A stretch of 64,000 nucleotides of DNA. Source: Unio delphinus (lineage: Eukaryota; Mollusca; Bivalvia; Unionida; Unionidae). Positions within the stretch are counted from its first letter, which is position 1. Each line of letters opens with the position of its first letter. The position numbers were made by a program, and so were the translations under genes. Shown in pieces: positions 1 through 12,440 of this stretch. The notes beneath the pieces are model-generated. The model was not told the DNA's origin. It did no database searches and saw nothing but the letters and a program-made list of their open reading frames with translations. The stretch covers positions 1,268,001 to 1,332,000 of the forward strand of contig JAQISU010000109.1 of NCBI GenBank assembly GCA_029339505.1. Direction: 5' to 3'.

Positions 1-105
1 TGCTGAAATTATGCATTCTGTTGGTAGAAAGAGCTGTTAAAATTCCACAAACACCTATACTGGTAAAAAAAATATTTTACTCAAAGGCATAAATCCTGCA
101 ATTAC

Positions 106-220
106 CTGTTCCTGCCTTCAGTCTCCACACCTTGCCAGTGGGCATGTGAGCCTGGAAATATTCATAAGTTGCTTTAGTACAACTACTGCTGAACATCTGC
201 ATGGATTTGGCCGATACAGA
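106..220 (-). CDS. Internal exon of an unidentified host gene (most 3' exon seen)
   Basis: On the minus strand this 115-bp open segment follows a pyrimidine-rich tract ending in CAG (acceptor just above 220) and ends at a GTAATT donor (101-105). It reads without a stop for 38 codons plus one base, including SMQMFSSSCTKATYEYFQ and MPTGKVWRLKAGT. The upstream exon (3399-3551) ends in phase 0, and this one starts in phase 0, so the two join cleanly. I did not recognise the protein. The sequence composition (mixed, non-repetitive, GC higher than the flanks) also looks coding. The gene continues beyond the left edge. Exon status is inferred from splice signals and frame; a transcript would settle it. 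Confidence 0.6.
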
Positions 221-275
221 CTGTTGAGAAAAAGACCTCAAATTATAAATGCTTCTAAAAAACGATTTTTCAGAT

Positions 276-408
276 ATAATATAATATAATATAATATAAT
301 ATAATATAATATAATATAATATAATATAATATAATATAATATAATATAATATAATATAATATAATATAATATAATATAATATAATAAAATATAATATAAT
401 ATAATATC
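276..408. repeat. (ATAAT)n pentanucleotide microsatellite
   Basis: About 25 nearly perfect copies of ATAAT. It lies in the intron just 5' of the leftmost host exon. Open frames through it encode only YYII repeats and are not genes. Confidence 0.95.
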
Positions 409-1084
409 ACATTGCAAATCCCTTAAATGATTTTTGCTGGGAAGGAACATGCTAATGACCTACTCCAAAAACATACTGATGAGTATATTTTAATAATGGG
501 TACAAGGTAAATCATCACCCGACAAACTCAGAAAATATTTACTTTCACAGAAAGATTGGTACACTAAATAATGAGATCTTTATGAGAACATCTTTTGCTC
601 TTATTGATCTCCTGGAATGGTGGAAACCTACAAATAAATGTGAACCTGTTTCCAAGTGCATCCTACTAAAGAGTTGCTTCCCCTTAATCATGGAATATAT
701 TTTATGCGCTGTCCAATCCAGGTATCTGTAAGGTGTACAATATAGATTACTAACTGAATGGCAAAAGGCAAAACTAGCTATAACGCTTTATAATCTGAGA
801 CTTAATTATATTTTCATTATAACATTTATGGGCCTAACTTCTTCCAATCTAACTACCACCACCACCGTTTCTATGCAAATCAGTTTCTGCATTAACATGT
901 TATTCCAAAAATTGATATATTTTTGTACCAGTGCTGTGTATCATGCTAAAATCTGAGGCATGATATACATCAAAATACAAAGCAAATGAAGCATTACTTA
1001 TCCCCATACGTTTGGAGACTTTAACACAATACACATTGCAAAACTGAACTTCCAATGTGATCTGCATGAGAATCAAGTTGATAT
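409..1084. other. Intronic sequence, nothing recognised
   Basis: AT-rich unique sequence between the pentanucleotide array and the 40-bp array, inside the host-gene intron. No exon-like open segment or repeat family was recognised. Confidence 0.4.
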
Positions 1085-1590
1085 TGATTAATTTGCAAGC
1101 ATGACAAATGCTCCCGAGTACTGGAAATTGAGTCTGTATGCATAGACCAATGCCTTGAGCACTGGAAATTTAGTCTGCATTCACTGGCAAATGACTTGCA
1201 TACTGGAAAGTTTACACTGCATGCATAACAAATGACTCAGGTACTGGAAATTTAGTATGCATCCATGGCAAATGCCTAGAGTACTGGAAATTTAGTATAC
1301 ATGCATGGCACATGCTTTAAGTACTGGGAATTTAGTCTGCATGCATGGCAAATGCATCCAGTACTGGAAATTTAGTCTGCACACATGGCAAATGACTGAA
1401 CTGTTGTAAATTTAATCTGCATGCATGACAAATGACTAAAGTACTGGAAATTTGGTCTGCATGCATGACAAATGACTAACGTACTGGAAATTTGGGCTGC
1501 ATGCATGACAAATGACTGATCTATTGTAAATTTAGTCTGCATGCATGACAAATGGCTAATCTGTTGTAAAGTTAGTCTGCATGCATGTAG
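1085..1590. repeat. Diverged ~40-bp tandem array
   Basis: About 12 imperfect copies of a 40-bp unit built around TACTGGAAATTTAGTCTGCA, TGCATGGCAAATGACT. Copies differ by several percent or more and the array lies inside the host intron. Confidence 0.85.
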
Positions 1591-2056
1591 GAGGACAGAA
1601 AAAATGAGTGAAAATCAGTACAACTCAACAATTTTCATCTCCAGGGTAAAAATAAAATCATGACAGAAAAAAAGGCATAACAACTAAGACCCAAATATGT
1701 AAATACAAAAATAAAGTTAAAAAGGATCATAAACATTTATGAGACCTTTGTAAATAATAATGATGGTGATACAATTGGATATCCATGTCAGTTTTGTTAC
1801 AAATTTACCTCACCTATACCGTTAAAAATAGAATGACACCAATTATCAAACTGATATATTTGGATATTCTTGCTCTTCGTCATTGCTCTGAGCACTGATA
1901 TCTCTCTCTTTACAGGCAACTACATGCATGTCTTTCTCTTGTTCTTTTTTTTTTGCAGTGGGTGATTACTAATTTCTACTGTTACATTCATTGGCAAAAT
2001 GAAACATGATATTGATGTTCACTGATGAATCTTTACATAGCTGCCAATCCCAGAGT

Positions 2057-2275
2057 ACAAAAATACTGACTACTTGTGACAAAAATATTGACTACATGTG
2101 ACAAAAATATTGACTACTTGTGACAAAAATACTGACTACTTGTGACAAAAATATTGACTACTTGTGACAAAAATACTGACTACTTGTGACAAAAATACTG
2201 ACTACTTGTGACAAAAATATTGACTACATGTGACAAAAATACAGACTACTTGTGAGAAAAATACTGATTTTCAGG
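2057..2275. repeat. 22-bp tandem array
   Basis: About ten copies of TGACTACTTGTGACAAAAAT followed by A and T or C (22 bp), highly similar to one another, ending in a degenerate copy. Inside the host intron. Confidence 0.9.
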
Positions 2276-3398
2276 AACAAATACTGATTTTTAAAATTTT
2301 AATGTATATGAAACTATTTACAACATATACAACCATCAGTAAAGTAGGACAGTGCCTTACAAAATTATTTAATGTCAAAGATGCATGTGTTGCACATTTG
2401 TACCTTCTGGACGGGCACCATGTTCCATTTGGGCGCCCATTCAGAAGGTGCCCTATTTCAACACACTCAGACAGGCTGTTTATAGGAGTCTTTTCCACAC
2501 CTTGTTTTCTTTCTTACAATCATTGATTTCAATGTACCAATTTTCAATCATGATCTCAATTCTGTGATTTTCTTATTGAACTGTTTTCGCTCAAGCATAA
2601 GAGTTATCCTATGCGATTTTACTGTTTGGAAAACGTGTCCAAAATAACTCACCAGCAACACTAGTAACTGAAAGTGAAAGGTTCATTTCTAAAAGAAATT
2701 TATTAAATCGAATTTCGAATGAATTACATTAAGGTCCTCTCTGGTATTTATATACGTCGTGAGTTCAGGCTGAGCTGTGTGTGATGAAGCAGGAAGCCGA
2801 TGTTTATTAGCTTTTTCGTGCTTTTGTATTTCATCGGCACCTCCATTCCTAATACAGCAATAGCAAATTCACATTACACAATTTGCAAAATATCAAGTTT
2901 TCTTCTTTACTATATGGTTTCACAAATCTACACAAGATGGCACAATTGTCCTTCCAGTTGTTTCCTTCTCTTTTTCCTGGAGAAAATTCTGAATATTCAG
3001 CTTTCCTAGTTAACATGAATAAAAGCTGAATATTACAAAGATAAGATACAGCGACAGCAGTAACTATTTGCTAAATCCAATATGACGAAAACGACAAGCA
3101 TGGTAGCCTTGATTTTGAATGAACCAAATAATTTATTATTATTTTTTAAATTAAAAAACGTATTTTCTTTGCAAAAAACGTACACCCATAGTCAGGTCCA
3201 AAATACAGGACAAATACGGAAAAAACAGGACAAGTGGCAGCTATTCGGTATATCTTTACACCATTTATTGTACAAATAAATATACATTCAATAAAGATAA
3301 CAAATCTAGAGAGCTGCATGAATATTTTCTGTGTTTTTTTGCTTCCAGTGGTACAATACAGGTCAGCAAAAAATTGTTATACTCTTCTTTTAGCTTAC

Positions 3399-3551
3399 CT
3401 GTAATTTATCTCCAACCTGGTCCAGGTGATCTATAATCTGGTCAAGGTACAGTGATACATGATTGACAGTCATATTTTCTGGATGTCCCCGTCTTGCCTT
3501 ACAATAAGTCTGAAGATGCATTGCCATTTTCTGACTTTCATCTGTGAGAAG
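3399..3551 (-). CDS. Internal exon of the same unidentified host gene
   Basis: On the minus strand a TTTTACCAG acceptor precedes 153 bases that read as exactly 51 codons, then a canonical GTAAGC donor (3393-3398). It begins LLTDESQKMAMHLQTYCKAR and ends LDQIIDHLDQVGDKLQ, with an amphipathic, probably helical character. The phase is 0 at both ends, matching the exons at 5614-5789 and 106-220. The intron on its 5' side contains the large 27-bp tandem array that begins only about 15 bases from the splice acceptor. The protein family was not recognised. Clean splice sites plus a three-exon continuous frame make a genuine exon likely. Confidence 0.65.
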
Positions 3552-3564
3552 CTGGTAAAAGAAG

Positions 3565-5042
3565 ATGCAACCACTGAATTCATTTAACTTAGATACAACC
3601 ACCAAATTCATTAAACTTAGATAAACCACCAAACTCAATAAACATAGATGCAACCACTGAATTCATTAAAATTAGATACAACCACCTAATTCATTAAACT
3701 TAGATCAACCATCAAATTCAATAAACTTAGATGCAACCACTGAATTCATTAAAATTACATCAATCAATGAATTCATGAAACTTAGATCAACCACAAAATT
3801 CATTAAACTTAGATCAACCACTGAATTCATTAAACTTAGATCAACCATTGAATTCATAAAACTTTGATCAACCACTGAATTAATTAAACTTTGATCAACC
3901 ACTGAATTCATTATTCTTAGATGACCCACAAAATTCATTAAACTTAGATCAACCACTGAATTCATTAAACTTAGATCAACCATTGAATTCATTAAACTTT
4001 AATCAACCACTGAATTAATTAAACTTTGATCAACCACTGAATACATTAAACTTAGGCGAACCACAAAATTCATTAACCTTAGATCAACCATTGAATTCAC
4101 TAAACTTTGAACAACCACTGAATTAAATAAACTTTGATCAACCACTGAATACATTAAACTTAGATGAACCACAAAATTCATTAAACTTAGATCAATTGAA
4201 TTCATTAAACTTTGATCAACCACTGAATTCATTAAACTTAGATGAACCACAAAATTCATTAAACTTAGATCAACCACTGAATTCATTAAACTTAGATCAA
4301 CCACTGAATTAATTAAACTTTTATCAACCACTGAATCAATTAACTTCGATCAACCACTGAATTCATTAAACTTAGATGAACCACAAAATTCATTAAACTT
4401 AGATCAACCACTGAATTCATTAAACTTAGATCAACCATTGAATTCATTAAACTTTGATCAACCACTGAATTAATAAAACTTTTATCAACCACTGAATTGA
4501 TTAAACTTAGATCAACCACTGAATTGATTAAACTTAGATCAAACACTGAATTAATTAAACTTAGATCAATTGAATTCATTAAACTTTGATCAACCACTGA
4601 TTTCATTAAACTTTGATCAACCACTGAATTCATTAAACTTAGATGAACCACAAAATTCATTAAACTTTGATCAACCACTGAATTAATTAAACTTTTATCA
4701 ACCACTGTATTGATTAAACTTAGATCAACCACTGAATTCATTAAACTTAGATGCAACCACTGAATTCATTAAACTTAGATACAACCACCAAATTCAATAA
4801 ACTTAGATGCAACCACTGAATTCATTAAAATTAGATCAATCAATAAATTCAATAAACTTAGATCAACCACTGAATTCATTAAACTTAGATCAACCACTGA
4901 ATTCATTAAACTTAGATACAACCACCAAATTCAATAAACTTAGATGCAACCACTGAATTCATTAAAATTAGATCAATCAATAAATTCAATAAACTTAGAT
5001 CAACCACTGAATTCATTAAACTTAGATCAACCACTGAATTCA
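3565..5042. repeat. 27-bp tandem array (~54 copies), 9-codon unit
   Basis: A 1.5 kb array whose consensus is AACCACTGAATTCATTAAAC followed by TTAGATC. Variants (CTTTGATC, AAATTCA, TGCAACC) recur in higher-order patterns. Because the period is a multiple of three, minus-strand frames stay open for up to about 138 codons, reading MNSVVDLSL again and again; no start or splice context supports translation. Most units contain GAATTC. It sits in the intron directly adjoining the exon at 3399-3551. Confidence 0.95.
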
Positions 5043-5437
5043 GCTTAGAGCATTTACAAAAATAAAAGATGCTGAAATATTTGCATAATATCTAATTTAA
5101 TTTGTCAATTTCTTTCTTTTTATTGGTCTAATAGATTGACAGAAATATGGAACCGAATGTTGGTATGTTTTCAGGTGGCTCCACTAAAGATTTGCTTCCC
5201 CTTACTTAGGGAATATATTTATTAGTTTATATATTTTGTCATCTAACCCAAATATCCATAACAAATGCAAGGCTGTCTTCTATGCATTAATGTTGGATAA
5301 GCAATTAAAAATTATTATGATTATGATTTATGGACTCATCTCAGGTGAACAAATGAAGTAGGTAATTAAAAAAAATATGAAATAAAATCACTAGCTCCAA
5401 ATCCAATAACTGCCAGTAAATACAAAACATGTTACAC

Positions 5438-5441
<4 letters not shown>

Positions 5442-5509
<68 letters not shown>
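5442..5509. repeat. (CT)n microsatellite
   Basis: About 34 uninterrupted CT units, 100 bases from the donor of the host exon at 5614-5789. Confidence 0.97.
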
Positions 5510-5513
<4 letters not shown>

Positions 5514-5613
5514 CCTGTGTATGAATGATGAACAAAAAAACTATCTTTGATGAATAGCTATCTTTATACATCGCTTAAATATGATAACGAGATTAAGAAA
5601 AAACTAAACTCAC

Positions 5614-5789
5614 CTTGAGGTCAGTCTGTGAGACAAGCAGGAAGTTAGCTACAGACCAGCTTGTAAGGAACTGCTTTGCTTTAGAACTACACCAATGAAA
5701 TGCCAGGGATTCTTTCTGCACAAGGCGACAGGTAAGGGAGACAACTATGGACACATCTGGACTTTGCCTTGGGAGCAGTAAACTTGGAC
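5614..5789 (-). CDS. Internal exon of the same unidentified host gene (most 5' exon seen)
   Basis: Read on the minus strand, an acceptor TGTAATTACAG precedes 176 bases: two bases completing a split codon and then 58 codons, ending at a GTGAGT donor (5608-5613). The peptide includes PSLLLPRQSPDVSIVVSLTC and ends NFLLVSQTDLK; it looks like a mixed beta/hydrophobic fold and is not repetitive. It joins in phase 0 to the exon at 3399-3551. No start codon or earlier exon was recognised to the right, so 5' exons lie elsewhere or were missed in the repeats. Function unknown. Confidence 0.6.
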
Positions 5790-6769
5790 CTGTAATTACA
5801 CGAAATATAAATTTAAGTTCTGCTATTGAAGTACTGTATTTAACTAAGAAAATGTTCATTCTTTTACCAAAGTATCATGTCCTTCATGGATTTTTTTCTT
5901 AAGTGCGTAGAAAATGAAAAAAAAGCTCTTGTATGCTAACATGAATATGTTTAACTACATTGAAAGTCTAAAGCTAGATGATCTTCCAATCCAATAACAG
6001 CTGAAACATGTAGCAACTAGTTCTAACTGTAAACATTGGCCATTACAACTAACCATTACAACTGAACAATATTAATAAAAATAAGGGAAATATAAGCTTA
6101 GGCAAATGATATAAACAAAAGTACCATGGAAACCACATTACATGTTTAATAGTTCCCACACAGGTAACTGAAATGTTTGTTCAGAAAAAAAGGTTTCTTT
6201 TTTCAGTCACAGTGACCATGTCTTATGACCTCAAAAGTAATACCTTTCTTAATAAATGCAAGTGCAAGGTATCCGCAAGGTTTGGTTTAGGTATGTGATG
6301 CAGAACTAATGTTATTGTGCAAAAATCTTCTATGTCCTTTCATTTATCACACTGACCATAGGGTTCTTCCTTACCCCACATGCAAGCCATTCAAAAAATA
6401 TGATAACTGTAGATTTTGGACTACTCAATTTACTGTGTGAAAATGAAATTGGTAATCAACAGAGAGATGGAAGGATAAAATCACAACATTAACATGCTCC
6501 GTCTTATGGCAGGCATACAAAAACCAAATACATAGAGATAGACTAGCTTGCGGCAGCTGAAATCTTGAGTAAGTAATAGCTCCATTACATTATAAAACCA
6601 CTAACAAATATGATGGTAGCCAGGAGAGCAATGCAGGAATGTACTTGCTTTGCACCTCAGTGGTATTGAATTCAGTGATGTGTAAGGGTACATGGTCAAC
6701 CTTACAAGGCTCTCTGGAAGCCTCCACCTTCAAGAACTCATCCTGGTAACATCAAAGCTGTCAAGGGAA
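5790..6769. other. Intergenic/intronic, nothing recognised
   Basis: AT-rich sequence upstream of the host exon. I see no convincing further exon, RNA gene or repeat family. Confidence 0.4.
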
Positions 6770-7190
6770 CATCTGAGCTGTCAAGTCCATATCACACTAA
6801 TATATGAGATATCAAAACCATATCATTAATATCCGACTTGTCAAGACTGTGTATGTCACACTAATATCTGAGATGTCAAGACTGTATGTCACACTAACAT
6901 ATGAGACATCAAGACTGTGTATGTCACATTAACATATGAGATGTATGTTACATTAACATATGAGACGTCAAGACTGTGTATGTCACATTAACGTCTGAGA
7001 TGCCAACTCCACATCATGCTAGCATCTGAGCTGTCAACACAACCAAATCACACAATAGCTGAAATATTAAGACCATACTGCACAAATATCTAAGCTGTCA
7101 AGACCATATCGCACAAAAATCTAAGCTGTCAAGACCATATTGCACAAAAATCTAAGCTGTCAAGACCATATTGCACAAAAATCTAAGTTA
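6770..7190. repeat. Two degenerate tandem arrays (about 36-40 bp and 31 bp units)
   Basis: The left part repeats 'GACTGTGTATGTCACA' with 'TAACATATGAGA', the right part repeats ATCTAAGCTGTCAAGACCAT with ATTGCACAAAA (31 bp, about four good copies at 7070-7190). The shared GCTGTCAAGACCATAT core suggests a common origin. Confidence 0.8.
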
Positions 7191-7739
7191 CTGAGTTTCA
7201 TAAGATGGCAGATCTTCTTGTAAATAAACACAGCTTAAAAAATAACAGCAGTATAATGTATTACTACATCTGTTTAAATTCAACAGTAAAACCTGTCTAT
7301 ACTGGTTACCTCTATACAGCACAAATCTATAAGTCTCACTGAATATCAATCTGCATAGCAAGCTTTGCAAAATTGAGCAAATAAAATGTATTTCCCAGAA
7401 AAAGAAGGTAAAAATGAGAAGTAAAAAACTGATGGTTTTATGAATCAAATCCAAAACTAATCCAAGAATTAAAAAATAGAAGTCCTAGGAATAAAAAGTC
7501 CTAATGAAACTGAGTTCTAATCCCAATTTAATCCAAAATGGAAAGTGATCACTTATGCTGTGGTCTGCATTGTACTGATGTGTCAAAAGATCTTTGTTGA
7601 ATCACAGAAAATAATATTCCAGCATTTAAATTGTGAAAATTTCTATAACTTTCCTTTCCTATATGAGAGCAATTTTTAAACTGTGGTTATTATTCTTTTT
7701 GATTTAGAAGCATTTCATTATGCCTATACAATTCTTCAA

Positions 7740-7965
7740 CTGTTGTATACTTCAAATAGATGGTATTTAAGCATGTCATGTTGTGTCATCTACAAACAAA
7801 TCGGTATTGGAGTTCTTAGTAGTAAATGGAAGATCTTTAGTCAAAATTAAAAAAAAAGAATGGTCCCAATGTAGACCTTTGTGGAACACCATCCAAACAA
7901 CTACTGAAGACAAGTAAGTGCAACCTCTACATACATGTTGCAATGAAGTTAAGAAGTTCACCATA
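7740..7965 (-). pseudogene. Reverse-transcriptase fragment of a decayed LINE
   Basis: On the minus strand one frame reads HKGLHWDHSFFLILTKDLPF and then LFVDDTT. This matches the reverse-transcriptase block in which a GxPQGSxLGPxLF-like motif is followed by xNDLP and then the F/YxDD catalytic box. A second frame reads GVPQRSTLGPFFF, so at least one frameshift separates the two motifs. It resembles Jockey/CR1-type elements and the larger copy at 17.9-19.7 kb. Only about 75 codons can be followed. Confidence 0.6.
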
Positions 7966-8636
7966 ATAAAGAAATGTCATCTTCAATTTCTGAATTAATG
8001 ATGCTTTCCGCTCAACCAAATCCTCTTAGTTGTGCGATACTTTCTTAATATATCCATAATATTTAGACAAGAGCCTAGCAACAGAAAGGTTAATGCGTCT
8101 CATGCCAAATATTACAATGCAGACAACTTTTCCACTTAAATACACTATGTTAGCTCAAAGTAACAACTGAACCTAATGTATTTCTGAAAAATAATACAAA
8201 TGTTATGTTTATTGGAATGATATTAGTAATAAGAAACGCATTAAAGAGTGCTTCTTAAAACTCTTGATATGTAAAAAGTGATCAAATATGGAAAACAAGA
8301 AATGAGTATTCTCTTATTCCTAAATTATCGCATTGATCTCGTATCAACAAGCATAGTTATTGTGGTAACGGTATGATTGGATATGGATAGGTTGAGGTGG
8401 GGGCACATAACAAACTGGTTGTTGGCACTGTTCTCGCTATTCAAAAAGTTACAAATATTTTAGTATAAAGTCCGATTACAGTCGCAAGGTTGCAGAACGA
8501 GAACAGTAACGTGATCAGAACCAAACAGCATTGCATATAATGACACTCAAAATGGAATTAGTAAGAATTAAAAGAAACATTTATGAGACAACAACCAAAA
8601 CAGTAATGTCAAACTGTTACGCCGATGCCTCTTAAC

Positions 8637-9960
8637 TATTGTTTGTACTATCATTATTACTAGTGTTAGTACTATTATTATTACTAGTGTTAGTACTATT
8701 ATTATTACTAGTGTTAGTACTATTATTACTACTAGTGCTAGTACTATTACTAGTGTAAGTACTATTATTACTACTAGTGTTAGTACTAGTATTACTACTA
8801 GTGTTAGTACTATTATTACTACTAGTGTTAGTACTATTACTAGTGCTAGTACTATTATTACTACTATTGGTAGTACTATTATTACTACTAGTGTTAGTAC
8901 TATTATTACTACTAGAATTAGTACAATTATTACTACTATTGCTAGTACTATTATTACTGCTATTACTATTATTACTACTATTGACAGTAGTAGTATTACT
9001 ACTGTTGCTAGTAATATTAATACTACTATTGCTAGTACTGTTGTTACTGCTATTGCTAGCACTACTATTACTACTGCTAGTGCTGCTATTACTAATGTTG
9101 CTAGTACTGATATTACTATTTTTGTTGAACTACTATTACTATTATTGTTGTACTACTATAAGTACTACTACTAATATTAATACCATTTTTTGTACTGCTT
9201 TTAGTGGAAAATGAAAGAAAATTTCAGGAGATAAAGACCATCAGAGAACATGAAGCTCTTATTATGCTGCCTTTTTTACTATTGCTAGTACTATAACTAT
9301 TATTACTATTTCTAGCACTGCTGGTAGAATTATTACCACTATTGTTAAAAGTACAATTACTACAATTACTAGTAGTAATATAACTGTTCTAGCTAGTAGT
9401 AATTTTCTTACTATTGCTAGTAGTACTATTACTCTTACTGCTAGTAATGCTAGTACTATTATTGCCAGTATCACAACTATTGCTGGCACTAACATTGCTA
9501 TCATTGTTAGCACTGTTATTAATAATAGTGCTATTACTGCTATTAAAATCATTTCTTTCACCATTATTACTATTACTGCTAGTACTACTATTACAGCTCT
9601 TGTTAGTACTAATATTACTACCAGTTTAGTACCGTTAATACTACTATTGCTAGTACTTTTTGTACTACTATTGCTAGCACTATTGTTACAACTATTGCTA
9701 GTACTGTTTTTACTACCATTGCTAGTATTAATATTACTACTATTGCTAGTAATAATAATGCTACTGCTAGTATTGCTATTACTAACATTGCTAGTGCTAA
9801 TCTTAGTATTGCTTGTATTGCTATTACTAGCATTGCTAATGCTAATACTACTGCTGCTAGTATTGCTTATAATGCTAGTATTGCTATTGCTTACAATGTT
9901 AGTAGTGCTAGTATTACTATTGTTTTTCGTTCTACTGTCATCATTTCAAGCTTTACAAAT
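8637..9960. repeat. 1.3 kb array of TAC/TAT/TTA/GCTAGT trinucleotide-type repeats
   Basis: A long low-complexity tract built from three-base steps; its left half has a clear 24-bp unit, TACTATTATTACTACTAGTG followed by TTAG. Both strands stay open for 100-164 codons but encode only Leu or Val/Ile/Leu runs. It is a degenerate minisatellite, not a gene. Confidence 0.95.
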
Positions 9961-10758
9961 AATATGATAGAGATACTTTACAGCCCAGCATCTTTATCTT
10001 TGTCACTGTTCTTGCAACTGTTACGGTTATCATCGTTGCATCAATATTACCATCATCATGTTCATCATTATAATTTATGAAAACAAATGAGTCCTTTTGT
10101 TGTTTTCTTTTTTTTAGCTATTTTAAAATGTGTATGCCGTGCATTACATAGTATGTGTTCACTGGTTAGTTACGGCAAGAAAACAATAAACCAAACAGTC
10201 TTTAATATGTATATTTTTTCTTTTAATTTTTCTTATATGCACAGAATATTGACCCGGTACTAAATAAGTCGTTTAGCAATCGCGATCAGAGCCATATACA
10301 GCAATCATGGACCCTGGGATATGAAACACTCGGGCATCTCTTAGTTCTCGTTCAAACAATACATTTCTTTTACAAAATTCAGAGGTATTGCTCGGCTCGG
10401 GCCCCCTTCTATCCTGGGCCCTGGGGATTGATCCCACCTCCTTGTCGGCTTTGATCGAGTTATTTAATATTGCTAACATTATGAAACTATTGTATACTAG
10501 ACAAGGTTTTCTTTCGCCGGGTGTCTCTGGCAACTGCAAGAAAAAATCCACGAGTGCTGATAACATAGCCTTGGCTTTAAAATTACAAGCAGATGTTAAA
10601 ACTCACTGTCAGGCTCATATTTCTCTGTTTGCTCACTGGGGTAATAGGTATAAATTAGCTAGTACTTAAAAGTCTAATTCTTGAGGTAATAATTATTTGA
10701 GTGCTTGCAATTCAAATGTGCAGTTTTCTTCCACACTCCTACCCCCCTCTCTTTCGCT

Positions 10759-10761
<3 letters not shown>
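9961..10761. other. Spacer with a short trinucleotide run, no gene seen
   Basis: Holds an ATC-rich segment around 10028-10065 and a GC-richer patch at 10385-10440 with a GGGATTGATCCC palindrome. Overlapping ORFs on both strands here show no domain and no splice context. Confidence 0.4.

Positions 10762-10762
<1 letters not shown>

Positions 10763-10842
<80 letters not shown>
10763..10842. repeat. (TA)n microsatellite
   Basis: About 40 TA units. Open frames through it are only Tyr-Ile repeats. Confidence 0.97.
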
Positions 10843-10843
<1 letters not shown>

Positions 10844-11316
10844 TGACACACACATGGACATACATCACAATTAATTTTACTATATATTATCTACATATAT
10901 TTCTCAGTACTGACCTTTCAACCGTGTAACAATCAATACGAATCATATGTTAATCTAAAATACAACCAACGATGACTTCACGGTGAAGTTCTTGTCAAGG
11001 GTTCACCGTCATTTTTTTGAGCGGCTGCACTGTAAACAGAACAGCATGTACACAGAACACATATTTCACTTCCGGATCATCACCAAGGCCTTATTACTCC
11101 ATGTGCACTGTCGCCAAAATACACACTGACAACCACTCTCTCAGCTCATATTCTCAAGAATAGAATAAACAATTACCTTTAAATCCCTACCAAAAATGCA
11201 AAAATATAACTCTTCTATCACCACCAAAATAAGAGAGGAAAAAATGTTCTAAAAATAGACTAGCACTACATAGTACTGAACTGGAAATAGTAAATTTTGA
11301 TGTGATTCCACATATA

Positions 11317-11354
11317 CAGACAGACAGACAGACAGACACACACACACACACACA
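11317..11354. repeat. (CAGA)n(CA)n compound microsatellite
   Basis: Five CAGA units run straight into about nine CA units. Confidence 0.95.
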
Positions 11355-11599
11355 AACACTTCCACGAAGCAGCATATGACAAAAAGCAACAGACATTATT
11401 ACTTAAAACCTTTTAAGTACCTTTACGGAAATTTCCATTTATATCGATCGCTCCACTGACGATGTAAGTGCTAATCTAATTATTTCAGTTTGTGTACGTG
11501 TGCGTATGTCTCCTAACCATTTTTACTCCGTTTAAAATAGAAGACTATCAGTGTTGTTTGATGCTGCAGACGACTCAGTGTTGTTGCCATAAAAGACGA

Positions 11600-12052
11600 C
11601 ATTCAATGTTCGCTATAGCAGGCTACTGTCAATAGTGTTTGCCGTAACAGTCGACCTTGAACATCGTTTTCCATACGACAATCATAACTATTGCATTATA
11701 TAGCAGACTACTTACTATCAATGGTATTGCTGTAACAGTCGACCTTGAACATTACTACTTACTATCAATAGTGTTTGCTGTAATAGTCGACCTTGAACAT
11801 TGTTTTCCATACGACGACCATAACTATTGCATTATATAGCAGACTACTTACTATCAATAGTGTTTGCTGTAATAGTCGACCTTGAACATTGTTTTCCATA
11901 CGACGACCATAACTATTGCATTATATAGCAGACTACTTACTATCAATAGTGTTTGCTGTAATAGTCGACCTTGAACATCGTTTTCCATACGACGACCATA
12001 ACTATTGCATTATATAGCAGACTACTATCAATAGTGTTTGCCGTAACTGTCG
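11600..12052. repeat. 89-bp tandem array (~5 copies)
   Basis: Near-identical 89-bp units containing AGTGTTTGCTGTAATAGTCG, ACCTTGAACATTGTTTTCCA and TACGACGACCATAACTATTG. Middle copies are almost identical, while the first copies carry internal deletions. Confidence 0.92.
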
Positions 12053-12355
12053 ACATTTTTGGATAAATTTAGAATGATGTGAGCAATATTCAACATGAGG
12101 TTTGCAACGTGTTTGCTTTTAATTTGCAAAAGCAGTGGCTAACAATATTCAGCAAAAGGAGAATCGCGTCACAAACTTTATCAATATTTCTCCTGTAAAA
12201 AGTAATAATAATTTTGTCTTTATGTTTGGATTTACACCTGCTACTTTTGATGATATTGTTTTGCAAATGTGGATGCGATATATATGCGATATATTGATTG
12301 TTCTCTTTTTAAGCATGTACATATTTATATATTACGATGGGTTTTGATTTTGTTG

Positions 12356-12440
12356 TGATTGGTATTTTTAGCGTAGCTTTATAAAACAAAAATCAGTCAT
12401 ATCGCTACGATGTCTGCAGAATGCAGTTTATAGTGATGTA
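12356..12440 (-). repeat. SINE fragment (central domain only)
   Basis: Contains TTTTTAGCGTAGCTTTA and CAGTCATATCGCTACGATGT, the same block found in the complete SINEs at 14965-15267 and 15394-15673. Orientation is inferred from those copies. Confidence 0.7.

Noticed and set aside
3705..4756. Minus-strand ORFs of 95, 110 and 138 codons
   Set aside because: They are translations of the 27-bp satellite (MNSVVDLSL repeats), with no start or splice evidence.
8568..9967. Long overlapping ORFs (up to 164 codons) on both strands
   Set aside because: They read only Leu or Val/Ile/Leu runs through a trinucleotide-based array; the openness is a by-product of repeat period three.
10273..10669. Overlapping ORFs on both strands near 10.4 kb
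   Set aside because: No domain, no splice signals in agreement with the host gene; GC-rich patch looks like a repeat remnant.
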